NCBI RefSeq assembly: GCF_002005105.1
Contig: NZ_MSCV01000011.1
Location: 62,001 to 126,000, forward strand
Length of the DNA stretch: 64,000 bases
Reading direction: 5' to 3'
Origin: Methylocaldum sp. 14B
GTDB lineage: Bacteria; Pseudomonadota; Gammaproteobacteria; Methylococcales; Methylococcaceae
This document shows positions 28,770 through 37,895 of this stretch, piece after piece. The position numbers and the translations under genes were made by a program. Within the stretch, counting starts at the first letter, position 1, and every line of letters begins with the position of its first letter. The notes beneath the pieces were generated by a model. That model ran no database searches. It was given only the letters and a program-made list of their open reading frames with translations, and had not been told where the DNA came from.

Positions 28770-29216
28770 TTATTTCTTCTCAGACTCTTTGAATTTCGTT
28801 AGAAGACCTTTCGCAGGCTTCGCTTCTTTAACGGTATCGGCAACCTGAAGGTATTTTTCTACCGTAGCGTCCAGATCAGCCGGTTGGCCCACTACCATCA
28901 CGGCGCCCATGCGAGCACCCCAGTGCGGCGGACATTTGAAGACGTACAGACCCTCTTTCTCGACGGCATAGTCGTAATCGGCGCCCATAGCGGACAGCAT
29001 TTTCGGAGCCCCTTCCGGCCACATGCCTTCTACGCTCTCCACGAAATGGGTCGCCATATTGCGGAACGAAATAACATCGCCAACTTTAGCGTGAATAAAC
29101 TCGGGCGCGAATTTCACACCTTGGCCTTTTACTTCGATCGTCTCCGCGTTAACGGCGGCCGATGCCAGCATCGCCACACCCGCCACAGCAAGCATCGCTT
29201 TCTTAGCAAAAATCAT
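28770..29216 (-). CDS. Pseudoazurin-type blue copper protein
   Basis: A 148-residue precursor starts at the ATG at 29214-29216 with GGAGG upstream. Signal peptide MIFAKKAMLAVAGVAMLASA ends at VNAE. The cupredoxin domain has the type 1 copper ligands: His in MATHFVESVEG, then C-P-P-H-W-G-A-R-M near the C-terminal side, giving Cys, His and Met. It would shuttle single electrons in the periplasm between cytochromes/oxidoreductases and copper enzymes, for example in denitrification or methylotrophic chains. A basic tail (KPAKGLLTKFKESEKK) follows. It is a single gene with its own terminator. Confidence 0.92.
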   Translation of the reverse strand: MIFAKKAMLAVAGVAMLASAAVNAETIEVKGQGVKFAPEFIHAKVGDVISFRNMATHFVESVEGMWPEGAPKMLSAMGADYDYAVEKEGLYVFKCPPHWGARMGAVMVVGQPADLDATVEKYLQVADTVKEAKPAKGLLTKFKESEKK

Positions 29217-29419
29217 TACATAACCTCCAACACTACTGTTTTTCGTTCTCACGGATACCAGGCAAATCGGACAACAAACCCTGTTTTGCCAAAGCCGTTT
29301 TCCTGAACTGATCCGATATATCACCGTACACCGCGGCGCAGGATGATACACCAATTTGGCTTAATTAGCTATGAATGATATTTAAGCCTGCGCATCGAAA
29401 ACCGTATTTCCACGGCTCA

Positions 29420-30505
29420 TCAGCCGAACTGTCCGGAATTTCCCTCAGAAGAGTCGTCGCCGTACAGATCGCTCATTTTATAAAAGCCATGAATATGCCG
29501 AATCATCACCATGATTACCGAAGCAACGGGCAATGCGAGCAACACCCCTAGGAAACCAAACAGCTGACCGCCTGCCAGAACAGCAAAAATGACCGCGACG
29601 GGATGCAGTCCGATCTTATTTCCTATCAGCCACGGGGTTAACCAAACGCCCTCAAGCATTTGGCCTACGCCGAATACAGCCAAAACCGGGACGATCGACC
29701 ACAAATCTCCGAATTGTGCTAACGCCGCTATCGATGCAGCCACCACGCCGGAGATGGAACCCGCATACGGTATGAAACTGATCAGCCCGGAAAACATGCC
29801 GATAAGAAGCGCCAAGTCCAATCCGGCCAGCCATAATCCGATACTGTAAATCGTGCCCAGAGCGGCCATGACCGCAAACTGACCTCGAAACACGGCACTC
29901 AACACTTCATCCGATTCTTCCGCCAGTATGACGACAACCGGCGCCCAGCGACGGGGCAAGAGATCGTGGACACGGGCGACTATGTCATCCCAGTCCCTCA
30001 GCAGATAAAAGATGACCACCGGAATCAGCACCAGATTCATCAGCCACGAGATGACTACGGCGCCGGAATGCGACAAAGAGGACAGCACAGTGGTCGCCAC
30101 CCCTCCCGCCTGCTGCCAATGCCCGCTCAAAACCCCGGCCACCTGTTCCAGATCGACAAACTTGATGCGGACTCCTAAATGTTTTTGCACCCAAGGGACA
30201 ACGGACGTTTTAAACCAGCGGGTGTATGCGGGGAGATTATCGATGAACCGGCTGATCTGCTCCTCTAACATTGGGATGATCAGCAGAAGCACTAGACCGA
30301 TAACTAAAACAATGACTGCAAACACGACGATGACGGCATTTTGACGTTTTAGTCCGAGCGCTTCCAAACGGTCGGCAAGGGGATCGCTCAGGTAGGCTAT
30401 CAGCGCGCCGGCCACAAAAGGCGTCAAAATGGGCATCAATAAATAAATCAGCCAGCCGACTGCGAGAATGCCGGCTACTGCCATGCATTTGTTCAAATTA
30501 GCCAT
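29420..30505 (-). CDS. AI-2E/PerM family transporter (second copy)
   Basis: This 361-residue membrane protein has helices at both ends and the family hallmark VFYLLRDWDDIVARVHDLLP in the middle, followed by LIGMFSGLISFIPYAGSISG and LTPWLIGNKIGLHPVAVIFAVLAGG. It shares only the family pattern with the copy at 17146-18288, not close sequence. Substrate is unknown; PerM-type members are permease-like exporters. It lies upstream of the pseudoazurin gene and follows a DD-carboxypeptidase gene on the same strand (47 bases after its stop). Confidence 0.85.
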   Translation of the reverse strand: MANLNKCMAVAGILAVGWLIYLLMPILTPFVAGALIAYLSDPLADRLEALGLKRQNAVIVVFAVIVLVIGLVLLLIIPMLEEQISRFIDNLPAYTRWFKTSVVPWVQKHLGVRIKFVDLEQVAGVLSGHWQQAGGVATTVLSSLSHSGAVVISWLMNLVLIPVVIFYLLRDWDDIVARVHDLLPRRWAPVVVILAEESDEVLSAVFRGQFAVMAALGTIYSIGLWLAGLDLALLIGMFSGLISFIPYAGSISGVVAASIAALAQFGDLWSIVPVLAVFGVGQMLEGVWLTPWLIGNKIGLHPVAVIFAVLAGGQLFGFLGVLLALPVASVIMVMIRHIHGFYKMSDLYGDDSSEGNSGQFG

Positions 30506-30552
30506 CCCCGCCCTGTTAACGTTTCACGAATATGACAAGCACCGGCGTCGAC

Positions 30553-31806
30553 TCACCTAGACGAACGCCCCGAAACGCATTCTATGCGTTTACGTTTGAG
30601 CGCCTGACAGGCCGCGGTTGCGTCCTCCTTCGTCATTCCGTTGAAAATGGCCAGATAGAGCTTTTTTCTGCCCTGTGAGCGCGCGGTCACCGTTGCACGT
30701 GCATGACGAAGCGGATATGGAGCGAGCTTCAAAGCCTTCGACAGCCGCTGTTCCGCCGGCTTTTCGGCGGAAAATGTGCCCACACGAATGTGCCAGGCCT
30801 GCTTTCCACGATTGGTGCCCGATTTCTCGCGTCCATCTCCTTCATCGGCGGAGCGCCTGTTGCCTCCCGCTAACTTGACGTTTTTCTTTCCGCCCGACTT
30901 CTCGACCGACCGTTCAGGCAATTTTGGACGCGAGAGTAAAGCAGGCGGTTCCGGTTGGTCAAAGGAGGCCGTACGCACCTCGTATTCCAATCCGTTGAGC
31001 TGCGCAAAGCCGTAGTCGAGTATATCCTGCATATGGGCATCCCTCGCCGAAGCGCTGGTTCCGCCAAAAACCACCCCTATCAGCCGTTGACCGCCTCGCC
31101 GCGCCGATGCAACGAGGTTAAAACCGGACGCATTGACGAACCCGGTCTTGATCCCGTCCGTTCCCGGATAGTTTTTCAGGAGATGGTTGTGATTATGAAA
31201 GCTACGGCCCTCGAACTGGAACTGGGTCGTAGAGAAGTAGGGATAGTACTGGGGAAAATGTTTGTACAGGGACTTCCCGAGCCGGAACTGGTCCCAAGCC
31301 GTCGTGACTTGATTGGGATCGGGCAAGCCGGACGCATTCCGGTAGACGGTGCGCTCCATGCCCAGCTCGCGAGCTTTCTCGGTCATCAGCTGCGCGAATG
31401 CGGACTCGGAACCGGCCATTCCTTCGGCGATCACCGCCGCCGCGTCATTTGCGGACCGGGTTACCAAAGCCAATATGCCTTGCTCGACCGTGATCGTATC
31501 GCCTGATTTCAACCCCAATCGCGACGGGGGACGAAGAACCGCAAACCGGGACGCCCGAAATAGGGTATCGGAAGAAAGGCGTCCGTTAGCCAAAGCTTCG
31601 AAGACCAGATAAAGCGTCATCATCTTGGTGAGCGATGCCGGATGCCTCAACTCGTCGGCATTCCGCTCGAACAGTGGACGCTCGGATTCGACTTCCACCA
31701 CCAGCGCCGCATAAGGACCGGCCTCCGCTCGATGAGCGAAGGAAAAGCCAGTCGCCAAGACCAATAAAGCCAAGACCAAGAGGTGATTGTGCTCAATCCA
31801 ATGCAT
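30553..31806 (-). CDS. D-alanyl-D-alanine carboxypeptidase with C-terminal SPOR domain
   Basis: About 417 residues from the ATG (MHWIEHN) at 31804-31806. After a signal sequence ending in HRAEA, the S11 peptidase has all three penicillin-binding motifs: SLTK (nucleophile Ser), SAN and KTG in GIKTGFVNASG. It trims the terminal D-Ala from peptidoglycan stem peptides in the periplasm. A basic linker follows, and the last 80 residues (AWHIRVGTFSAEKPAEQRLS ... LYLAIFNGM) form a SPOR domain that binds denuded glycan strands at the division site. SPOR-bearing DacA-like enzymes are more usual in alphaproteobacteria than in E. coli-type PBP5. Confidence 0.92.
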   Translation of the reverse strand: MHWIEHNHLLVLALLVLATGFSFAHRAEAGPYAALVVEVESERPLFERNADELRHPASLTKMMTLYLVFEALANGRLSSDTLFRASRFAVLRPPSRLGLKSGDTITVEQGILALVTRSANDAAAVIAEGMAGSESAFAQLMTEKARELGMERTVYRNASGLPDPNQVTTAWDQFRLGKSLYKHFPQYYPYFSTTQFQFEGRSFHNHNHLLKNYPGTDGIKTGFVNASGFNLVASARRGGQRLIGVVFGGTSASARDAHMQDILDYGFAQLNGLEYEVRTASFDQPEPPALLSRPKLPERSVEKSGGKKNVKLAGGNRRSADEGDGREKSGTNRGKQAWHIRVGTFSAEKPAEQRLSKALKLAPYPLRHARATVTARSQGRKKLYLAIFNGMTKEDATAACQALKRKRIECVSGRSSR

Positions 31807-31922
31807 CGTTATCGTCAAATTCTTCTGAATGCGTGATTTTTGCCAAATCTGCAAGGGGCAGCCGGAAATTCACTCCTGAGGCAACCCGCTGGGCAGGAGA
31901 GGCCAGATCCAAAAATTCAGTC

Positions 31923-32402
31923 TCAGCGCTGCTTCAATACGCGCTGCTTCTCGCGCTGCCAGTCCCTTTCCTTTTCGGCGGCACGCTTATCGTGCTGCTT
32001 CTTACCTCTCGCTAAACCGATTTCCAGCTTGGCACGTCCGCTTTTCCAATACAGCGCGAGCGGAATTAAAGTATAACCTTTGCGTTCCACATGACCGATG
32101 AGCTTGCTCAATTCTCGACGATGCAGGAGCAGCTTCCGGGTTCGGATGGGATCGGGTGTGACATGGGTGGAGGCAGAAGCCAGCGGAGAAATATGTGCTC
32201 CGAGCAGCCAGGCTTCGCCGTTTTTCAGCGTGACATAACTCTCCTTCAGCTGTGCTCTTCCCGCACGCAAGCTTTTCACCTCCCACCCTTGCAGGGCTAG
32301 TCCCGCCTCGTAGCGCTCCTCGATGAAATACTCGTGCGTGGCTTGCCGGTTGAGAGCGATGGTGCCACTTCCGGCTGTATCCTTGTTTTTCTTTGCGGCC
32401 AT
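31923..32402 (-). CDS. smpB: SsrA-binding protein SmpB
   Basis: This 159-residue protein starts MAAKKNKD at 32400-32402; the upstream in-frame extension has no family match. Core motifs: [39 protein letters not shown] and the C-terminal basic tail ([20 protein letters not shown]) that folds as a helix in the mRNA path of the ribosome. It binds the tRNA-like part of tmRNA (ssrA, 45076-45434) for rescue of stalled ribosomes. It is divergent from an NSS transporter gene. Confidence 0.97.
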   Translation of the reverse strand: MAAKKNKDTAGSGTIALNRQATHEYFIEERYEAGLALQGWEVKSLRAGRAQLKESYVTLKNGEAWLLGAHISPLASASTHVTPDPIRTRKLLLHRRELSKLIGHVERKGYTLIPLALYWKSGRAKLEIGLARGKKQHDKRAAEKERDWQREKQRVLKQR

Positions 32403-32509
32403 GTACTTAAAACTAAATTGCCTGACTCGATGGAAAAATCTTGTTATTTTACCCCAACCTCGGGTTGCCCGGACCTTCGATTGGCTCAGCATAATAATTC
32501 GGAGAACAC

Positions 32510-33862
32510 ATGACCGATCAACGTTTTCTGCACAACCAATGGTCATCGCGCTTGGCGTTCGTTCTGGCTGCAAGCGGTTCGGCCATAGGCCTCGGGAATA
32601 TCTGGAAGTTTCCCTATCTGGCCGGCGAAAACGGAGGCGGAGCGTTCGTCGCGGTTTACCTCTTATGCGTCGCTGCCATCGGTATTCCGATCATGATCGC
32701 AGAGACCATGCTGGGGCGCCGCGGTCGGCAAAATCCCATCAATACCATGTTGTCGCTGGCACAGGAAGCGAAAGCCGGTCCTGCCTGGCACTATGCCGGT
32801 TGGCTCGGCGTGTTGTCGGGCTTCCTGATTCTGTCCTATTACTCGGTCATCGCCGGCTGGTCGATGGTCTACATCTTGAAGATGAACAGCGGCTACATGA
32901 GCCATATCAGCGCCGAAACCGCCGCACGGGTATTCGACGACCTCAAAAGCGCTCCGGAAATTCAGTTTATCTGGCACACTGTCTTCATGGCCGCCACGAT
33001 GCTCATCGTCAGCCGCGGCGTCAGCGGCGGACTGGAGCGAGCGACGCGCTTCATGATGCCGGGCTTGTTCATCATGCTCATACTCCTGGACGGTTATGCG
33101 ATGAGTTCCGACGGATTCGGCCAGGGAATGTCGTTCCTGTTCAAGCCGGATTTCAGCCGCATCAACGGCGAGAGCGTGCTGGTCGCGATGGGGCAGGCCT
33201 TTTTCTCTCTCGGATTGGGCATGGGCGCAATCATGATCTACGGCTCATATCTCCCTGATCATGTTTCGATTTCGCGGTCTACCATTTTTGTCGCCTCCGC
33301 GGACACCCTAGTGGCTTTATTGGCGGGTGTTGCCATTTTTCCAATCGTATTCGCCAACCACTTGGAGCCGACCATGGGCCCCGGCCTGATTTTTCAGACG
33401 CTGCCCATCGCCTTCGGTCAAATGCCCGGCGGTTCACTGTTCGGGGTGTTGTTTTTCGTTCTCGTATTTTTTGCGGCGATTACTTCCGCGATTGCCTTGA
33501 TCGAACCCGCCGTGGCCTGGCTGTCCGAAAACCAGGCGATGAGCCGCGAGAAGGCCTGTCTTTGGAGCGGACTAGGCTGCTGGCTACTTGGGCTCGGAAC
33601 CGTATTTTCGTTCAATCTATGGTCCGGAAATACCTGGTTCGGCAAGAATTTCTTCGAGCTCGTGGATTTTCTCACGGCCAATATCATGTTGCCCCTTGGC
33701 GGCATCTTGGTTGCCTTATTTGCCGGCTGGATCATGAGGCGCGAGACCTCGGAAACGGAGCTCGAAATGGGGTCGGCTTATAACTATTGGCGTTTTACTA
33801 TTCGCTACGTTTCTCCCTTGGCTGTCGCCCTCGTCACCCTTAGCGCCGTCGGCGTGATTTGA
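32510..33862 (+). CDS. Sodium-dependent transporter, NSS/SNF family
   Basis: This 450-residue protein has about 11-12 membrane helices. The start carries [27 protein letters not shown] with the unwound helix 1 G-x-G-N-x-W-x-F-P signature that binds Na+ and substrate in Leu[19 protein letters not shown] (helix 3) and [19 protein letters not shown] (helix 6) follow. The family imports amino acids or related compounds with Na+. The substrate cannot be read. It lies 31 bases before rnfH on the same strand. Confidence 0.92.
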   Translation: MTDQRFLHNQWSSRLAFVLAASGSAIGLGNIWKFPYLAGENGGGAFVAVYLLCVAAIGIPIMIAETMLGRRGRQNPINTMLSLAQEAKAGPAWHYAGWLGVLSGFLILSYYSVIAGWSMVYILKMNSGYMSHISAETAARVFDDLKSAPEIQFIWHTVFMAATMLIVSRGVSGGLERATRFMMPGLFIMLILLDGYAMSSDGFGQGMSFLFKPDFSRINGESVLVAMGQAFFSLGLGMGAIMIYGSYLPDHVSISRSTIFVASADTLVALLAGVAIFPIVFANHLEPTMGPGLIFQTLPIAFGQMPGGSLFGVLFFVLVFFAAITSAIALIEPAVAWLSENQAMSREKACLWSGLGCWLLGLGTVFSFNLWSGNTWFGKNFFELVDFLTANIMLPLGGILVALFAGWIMRRETSETELEMGSAYNYWRFTIRYVSPLAVALVTLSAVGVI

Positions 33863-33893
33863 TTCGGTAAAGATCGGACAAGCAGCAAAAGAA

Positions 33894-34163
33894 ATGAAAG
33901 TCGAAGTCGCTTACGCGAAACCGGATGTACAGGTCATTCTCACCGTGAACGTACCGGAAAATGCGACAGCGGAAACCGCCATCGCCGCATCAGGTATCCT
34001 GGACCGTTTCCCGGAGATCGACCTGACAAAGGACAAGATTGGAATTTTCAGCAAGGTCTGCTCCATCGACCAACCGATAAAGCCGGGCGACCGAGTGGAG
34101 ATTTATCGCCCCTTGATCGCCGACCCCAAAGAAGCTCGGCGCGCGCGGGCAGCGAAGAAGTAG
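33894..34163 (+). CDS. rnfH: RnfH/RatB family ubiquitin-like protein (UPF0125)
   Basis: This 89-residue beta-grasp protein has VEVAYAKPDVQVILTVNVPENATAE, then IGIFSKVCSIDQPIKPGDRVEIYRPLIADPKEARR, the family signature. It is the RatB member of the conserved smpB-ratA-ratB-bamE neighbourhood. Here ratA is absent between smpB and rnfH, its place taken by the NSS transporter. Function is not settled; no rnf operon is in the window. It converges on bamE with 29 bases between stops. Confidence 0.9.
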   Translation: MKVEVAYAKPDVQVILTVNVPENATAETAIAASGILDRFPEIDLTKDKIGIFSKVCSIDQPIKPGDRVEIYRPLIADPKEARRARAAKK

Positions 34164-34192
34164 AACCGCGGACCGAGACTCCTCGCACTCTA

Positions 34193-34645
34193 CTAATCGC
34201 CTTTTCGGAACAAACCCGTGATCTTTTCCCACAAGCTTTTCTCGCGCTCGATCTTCGGGATATCGATCGTCACATCCTTGCCGGGTTCAATCTCGGGAAG
34301 GTTGCCCGGTCGGAAGTCACCCTGAAGCCCGATCAATTCATCCTTGTCGAAAACCAGGGTAATCCGCTTCTGCATCCGTTGCTTGCCACCGGGCTCGTTG
34401 GAATAGATATAGTCCCAGCGATCGTCGTGGAAAGGATCGACGACCAGTGGCGTACCCATGATGAATGCCACTTGCCGCTTGGCCATACCGGGCCGAAGTT
34501 GATCCACCATTTGCTGAGAAACGATATTGCCCTGATGGATGTCGAGCCGGTACACCCCAGGTAGGGACTCTTTAAGCTTTTCGGTGGAACAGCCGGCTAA
34601 AAACAGAGTCAGGCAGTAGGTTATTACGATGAAACGCTTCGGCAT
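34193..34645 (-). CDS. bamE: Outer-membrane assembly lipoprotein BamE (SmpA/OmlA)
   Basis: A 150-residue lipoprotein with signal [20 protein letters not shown] (lipobox LAGC). The BamE fold includes [52 protein letters not shown] and [16 protein letters not shown]. It is a component of the Bam complex that inserts beta-barrel proteins into the outer membrane. The ATG at 34643-34645 was chosen over a longer frame because the lipobox follows directly. It is divergent from fur with only 78 bases between starts. Confidence 0.95.
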   Translation of the reverse strand: MPKRFIVITYCLTLFLAGCSTEKLKESLPGVYRLDIHQGNIVSQQMVDQLRPGMAKRQVAFIMGTPLVVDPFHDDRWDYIYSNEPGGKQRMQKRITLVFDKDELIGLQGDFRPGNLPEIEPGKDVTIDIPKIEREKSLWEKITGLFRKGD

Positions 34646-34723
34646 GTTATGATTGCGGAGAATCGGACCCAACGTCCAATCATACTCGATCGACAGAGTT
34701 AAAACACTGCGTAGGTTGCCGCT

Positions 34724-35155
34724 TTGGAAAGTCAAGACATACGAAACGCCGGGCTTAAAGTGACTCTCCCGCGCGTCAAGATTCTAGAGATGCTGGAGAA
34801 CCGTAGCGGATCGGATCGACACCTGACAGCGGAAGAAGTCTACAAGTCGCTGCTCAGCGAGGGTGAAGAAATTGGCTTGGCCACAGTTTACCGAGTCCTG
34901 ACCCAATTCGAGGCGGCGGGCTTGGTCAAACGCCATCATTTCGAAGGCGGAAACTCGATCTTCGAGCTAAACCGCGGCGAGCATCACGATCACATCGTAT
35001 GCGTCAAGTGCGGCCGAGTCGAAGAATTCAGCGACGAGTTCATCGAGCGCCGCCAAAACGAAATAGCAAACGAGAAGCATTTTAAGCTGACGGATCATTC
35101 GCTCTGTCTCTACGGCATCTGCATGGATTGCCAAAAGGGCCAATCGCCTCTCTGA
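34724..35155 (+). CDS. fur: Ferric uptake regulator Fur
   Basis: This 143-residue metalloregulator has a TTG start. The winged helix (residues 1-80) has [26 protein letters not shown] and [18 protein letters not shown]. The metal/dimer domain has [16 protein letters not shown] (CxxC zinc site and His cluster) and [11 protein letters not shown] with the second CxxC. Fe2+-Fur represses iron-acquisition and related genes. A candidate Fur box lies in the same window before the multicopper oxidase gene (43016-43034). Divergence from bamE is conserved in gammaproteobacteria such as Pseudomonas. Confidence 0.96.
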   Translation: MESQDIRNAGLKVTLPRVKILEMLENRSGSDRHLTAEEVYKSLLSEGEEIGLATVYRVLTQFEAAGLVKRHHFEGGNSIFELNRGEHHDHIVCVKCGRVEEFSDEFIERRQNEIANEKHFKLTDHSLCLYGICMDCQKGQSPL

Positions 35156-35219
35156 TTCCCGACAACCTTCTTTTTCCCCATGAAGCTCACTTTTTGCGGA
35201 GCCCGGTCGATATCGGCGC

Positions 35220-36467
35220 ATGTTTAAGCCACTGATCTTTTTCATCGGTCTGCGCTATACGCGGGCTAAGCGGCGCACGCGCTTCATTTCGTTCATTACC
35301 TTCACTTCGGTTCTGGGCATCGCCTTGGGCGTCACCGCCTTGATTACAGTACTGTCAGTGATGAACGGATTCGAAGCGGAACTTCGCGAACGCATACTGG
35401 GCATGACTTCGCATGCCTCCATCTCCGGCTTGGATGGCCAACTGCGGAACTGGCGCTCGCTTGAACCCCCGCTCGAACAAGACTCCCGTATTCTAGGCTG
35501 GGCACCTTATATCGAAGGTCAAGCCATGCTCAACTCGGACCGCCGAGTTAGCGGCGTGATGCTGCGCGGCATCATGACCGACTACGAACCGCGCGTGTCC
35601 GAGGTCGCCAACCGCATCGTGGAAGGCCACCTCGAAGCGCTCAAACCCGGCGAATTCGGCATTATTCTCGGTTCTGAGCTGGCTGATTATCTGGGTGTCC
35701 TCACCGGCGACAAGGTGACCGTCATCACCCCGCAACTTACGGCAACACCCGCCGGCATTCTGCCGCGCCTCAAGCGCTTTACGGTGGTCGGAGTTTTCCA
35801 GGTCGGGATGTATGAGTACGACCGGAATCTGGCGCTGATTCAGCTGGAAGACGCCGCCAAGCTGTTTCGCCTCGATGACGCCATATCGGGGCTTAGACTC
35901 AAGCTGGACGACGTATTTTACGCGCAGCGAGTGGCGCGGGACCTTGGCCCCAAACTCGATGGGCGTTATCAGATTGCCGACTGGACGCAGTCGCACAGCA
36001 ACTTCTTCAAAGCCATACAAACCGAAAAGCGGGTAATGTTCATCATTCTCCTGCTCATCGTCGCGGTCGCCGCTTTCAACATCGTCTCCACACTAGTTAT
36101 GGTGGTCACCGACAAGCGTTCGGATATCGCGATCCTCCGAACCCAGGGCATGACTCCACTCGAAGTCATGGGAATATTTATCGTGCTCGGTACGGTCATC
36201 GGTACGTTCGGCACCTTGCTGGGCGGTGTCGGCGGAGTCTTATTGGCGTGGAATGTGGAAACCATCGTACCGGCGATCGAGCGGTTGTTCGGCGTTCATT
36301 TCCTGTCGGCCGACGTTTACTACATCAGCGAGCTGCCGTCGAAACTGATCTGGTCCGACGTGTACCGGATTACCGGCATGGCCTTCCTGCTTTCCATCCT
36401 GGCGACGATCTATCCGGCCTGGCAGGCATCTCGCATCAAGCCCGCCGAGGAACTCCGTTATGAATAA
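35220..36467 (+). CDS. lolC: Lipoprotein-releasing ABC transporter permease (LolC/E or LolF type)
   Basis: This 415-residue protein has an N-terminal helix ([28 protein letters not shown]), a large periplasmic domain (residues 45-265) and three more helices ([22 protein letters not shown]; a further pair near 325-345 and 380-400). MacB/FtsX-like fold. With LolD it extracts outer-membrane lipoproteins from the inner membrane for LolA. The locus has only one permease gene next to lolD, so either a lolE lies elsewhere or the complex is a LolF homodimer. Stop overlaps the lolD start by 8 bases. Confidence 0.93.
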   Translation: MFKPLIFFIGLRYTRAKRRTRFISFITFTSVLGIALGVTALITVLSVMNGFEAELRERILGMTSHASISGLDGQLRNWRSLEPPLEQDSRILGWAPYIEGQAMLNSDRRVSGVMLRGIMTDYEPRVSEVANRIVEGHLEALKPGEFGIILGSELADYLGVLTGDKVTVITPQLTATPAGILPRLKRFTVVGVFQVGMYEYDRNLALIQLEDAAKLFRLDDAISGLRLKLDDVFYAQRVARDLGPKLDGRYQIADWTQSHSNFFKAIQTEKRVMFIILLLIVAVAAFNIVSTLVMVVTDKRSDIAILRTQGMTPLEVMGIFIVLGTVIGTFGTLLGGVGGVLLAWNVETIVPAIERLFGVHFLSADVYYISELPSKLIWSDVYRITGMAFLLSILATIYPAWQASRIKPAEELRYE

Positions 36468-37182
36468 GCCGGTGCTGCAGTGCCGCGATCTGCACAAGCG
36501 TTATGCCCAAGGCAATCTGAGCGTCGATGTGTTGCAGGGCATAACGCTTTCCGTCGAACCGGGACAGCAGGTCGCCATTATGGGAGCGTCCGGCTCGGGC
36601 AAAAGCACGCTTTTGCACTTACTCGGGGGTCTAGACGCGCCAACCCGAGGGCAAGTCCAACTGGACGGCGTGGACCTGGGAACACTGAACGAACGCAAGC
36701 TCGCCCAACTGCGTAACCGGGTGCTTGGATTCGTCTATCAATTCCACCACCTGCTGGGTGAATTCACGGTACTGGAAAACGTCGCCATGCCGCTTTTGAT
36801 CGCGAAGCTGCCGATACATGAAGCAAGAAAGCGCGCGGCTTCGATGTTGGAGCGGGTCGGACTCGGCAAACGCCTGGAGCATAAACCCGGAGAATTATCG
36901 GGCGGCGAACGCCAGCGCGCAGCCGTCGCCCGCGCGCTGGTCACGAAACCAAAGTGCGTTTTGGCTGACGAACCGACCGGAAATCTGGATCGAAAAACCG
37001 CGGAACAGGTGTATCAACTCATGCTGGAGCTGAACCAAGAAAACGGGGTGAGTTTCCTAGTCGTCACTCACGATCCGTCTTTGGCTCAGCGGATGGACAC
37101 GATATTGCATTTGGAAGACGGACGGATCGTCAAGCCGGAAAACCTATCCGAACCCGTCCGCCTAAAGCAGCATTACGATTAG
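36460..37182 (+). CDS. lolD: Lipoprotein-releasing system ATP-binding protein LolD
   Basis: This 240-residue ABC ATPase has Walker [10 protein letters not shown] (about 45-53), the Q-loop in [20 protein letters not shown] with the Lol-type FHHLL, signature [15 protein letters not shown], Walker [13 protein letters not shown] and switch His in FLVVTHD. It powers lipoprotein release through the adjacent permease. Translation is likely coupled to lolC by the 8-base overlap. Its last 4 bases overlap the end of the opposite DUF2062 gene. Confidence 0.96.
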   Translation: MNKPVLQCRDLHKRYAQGNLSVDVLQGITLSVEPGQQVAIMGASGSGKSTLLHLLGGLDAPTRGQVQLDGVDLGTLNERKLAQLRNRVLGFVYQFHHLLGEFTVLENVAMPLLIAKLPIHEARKRAASMLERVGLGKRLEHKPGELSGGERQRAAVARALVTKPKCVLADEPTGNLDRKTAEQVYQLMLELNQENGVSFLVVTHDPSLAQRMDTILHLEDGRIVKPENLSEPVRLKQHYD

Positions 37183-37820
37183 CCTGCTTTCTTCGCGACA
37201 GGCTTCGCTGCTCCGATCAATCGATCGTTCTGATGCTTGTGCCGGTGTTCCAGGAACTTCTTGTACGACGCGTAGCTTTCCCGGACCATAATGGCCGTAC
37301 TCAATTCCGCATTGCGGAACTTTCTCAATTCCACCTGATGTCGCACGGATCGCCGCCACATGAAAAGTATGCCGAAATAGCCTAGGACGGCCCCGAGGTG
37401 CATCAGAATGGCGCAACCAATCAGCAAGGGTGCCCCTAACTCCAATGCTTTTTCTATGGTGAACAGTTCCGAGAACTGATCGAAGTCGAAAGCTGCTTGT
37501 CCCATAACAAGCGCGCCTACCTTGTAGGCGAAGTAATACATCGGCACCCAGGTCAGCGGATTGGTAATCCAGACCAAGGCCACGGCGATAGGTAAATTGG
37601 CATTGAAATAGATCGCCAAAACCGCGGCGATGATTTGTTGCCAGGGCAATGGCGGGGTATACATGGCCCATAGCCCTATGGCAAAAGCCCGTGATACCGA
37701 CCGACGGTTCAGATGCCATAAATTCGGCGAGTGAAGCTTATCCCCCAAAAACTCCAGCGATTTAATTTCCTTTACTTTTTTCGGGTCCGGCAAGTAGCGC
37801 TTAAAAAACTTTTTAGGCAT
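37179..37820 (-). CDS. DUF2062 membrane protein
   Basis: This 213-residue protein has three to four hydrophobic helices and the family motif [24 protein letters not shown] and [24 protein letters not shown]-terminal charged tail ([21 protein letters not shown]) stays in the cytoplasm. The family's function is unknown. Its position beside lolCD and comEC recurs in gammaproteobacteria, hinting at an envelope role, which is inference. It converges on lolD, with a 4-base overlap of the coding ends. Confidence 0.88.
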   Translation of the reverse strand: MPKKFFKRYLPDPKKVKEIKSLEFLGDKLHSPNLWHLNRRSVSRAFAIGLWAMYTPPLPWQQIIAAVLAIYFNANLPIAVALVWITNPLTWVPMYYFAYKVGALVMGQAAFDFDQFSELFTIEKALELGAPLLIGCAILMHLGAVLGYFGILFMWRRSVRHQVELRKFRNAELSTAIMVRESYASYKKFLEHRHKHQNDRLIGAAKPVAKKAG

Positions 37821-37895
37821 AGCCCTTAACTGGGATGATTGTGAACTATTTTTTTAGGTAAAAGGCGCGCTATTGTACGGATTTGAAATTCAAAG

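Noticed and set aside
29217-29419. Possible FNR site upstream of pseudoazurin (ACTGATCCGATATATCACC near 29308)
   Set aside because: The half-sites are separated by 7 instead of 4 bases, so it does not fit TTGAT-N4-ATCAA.
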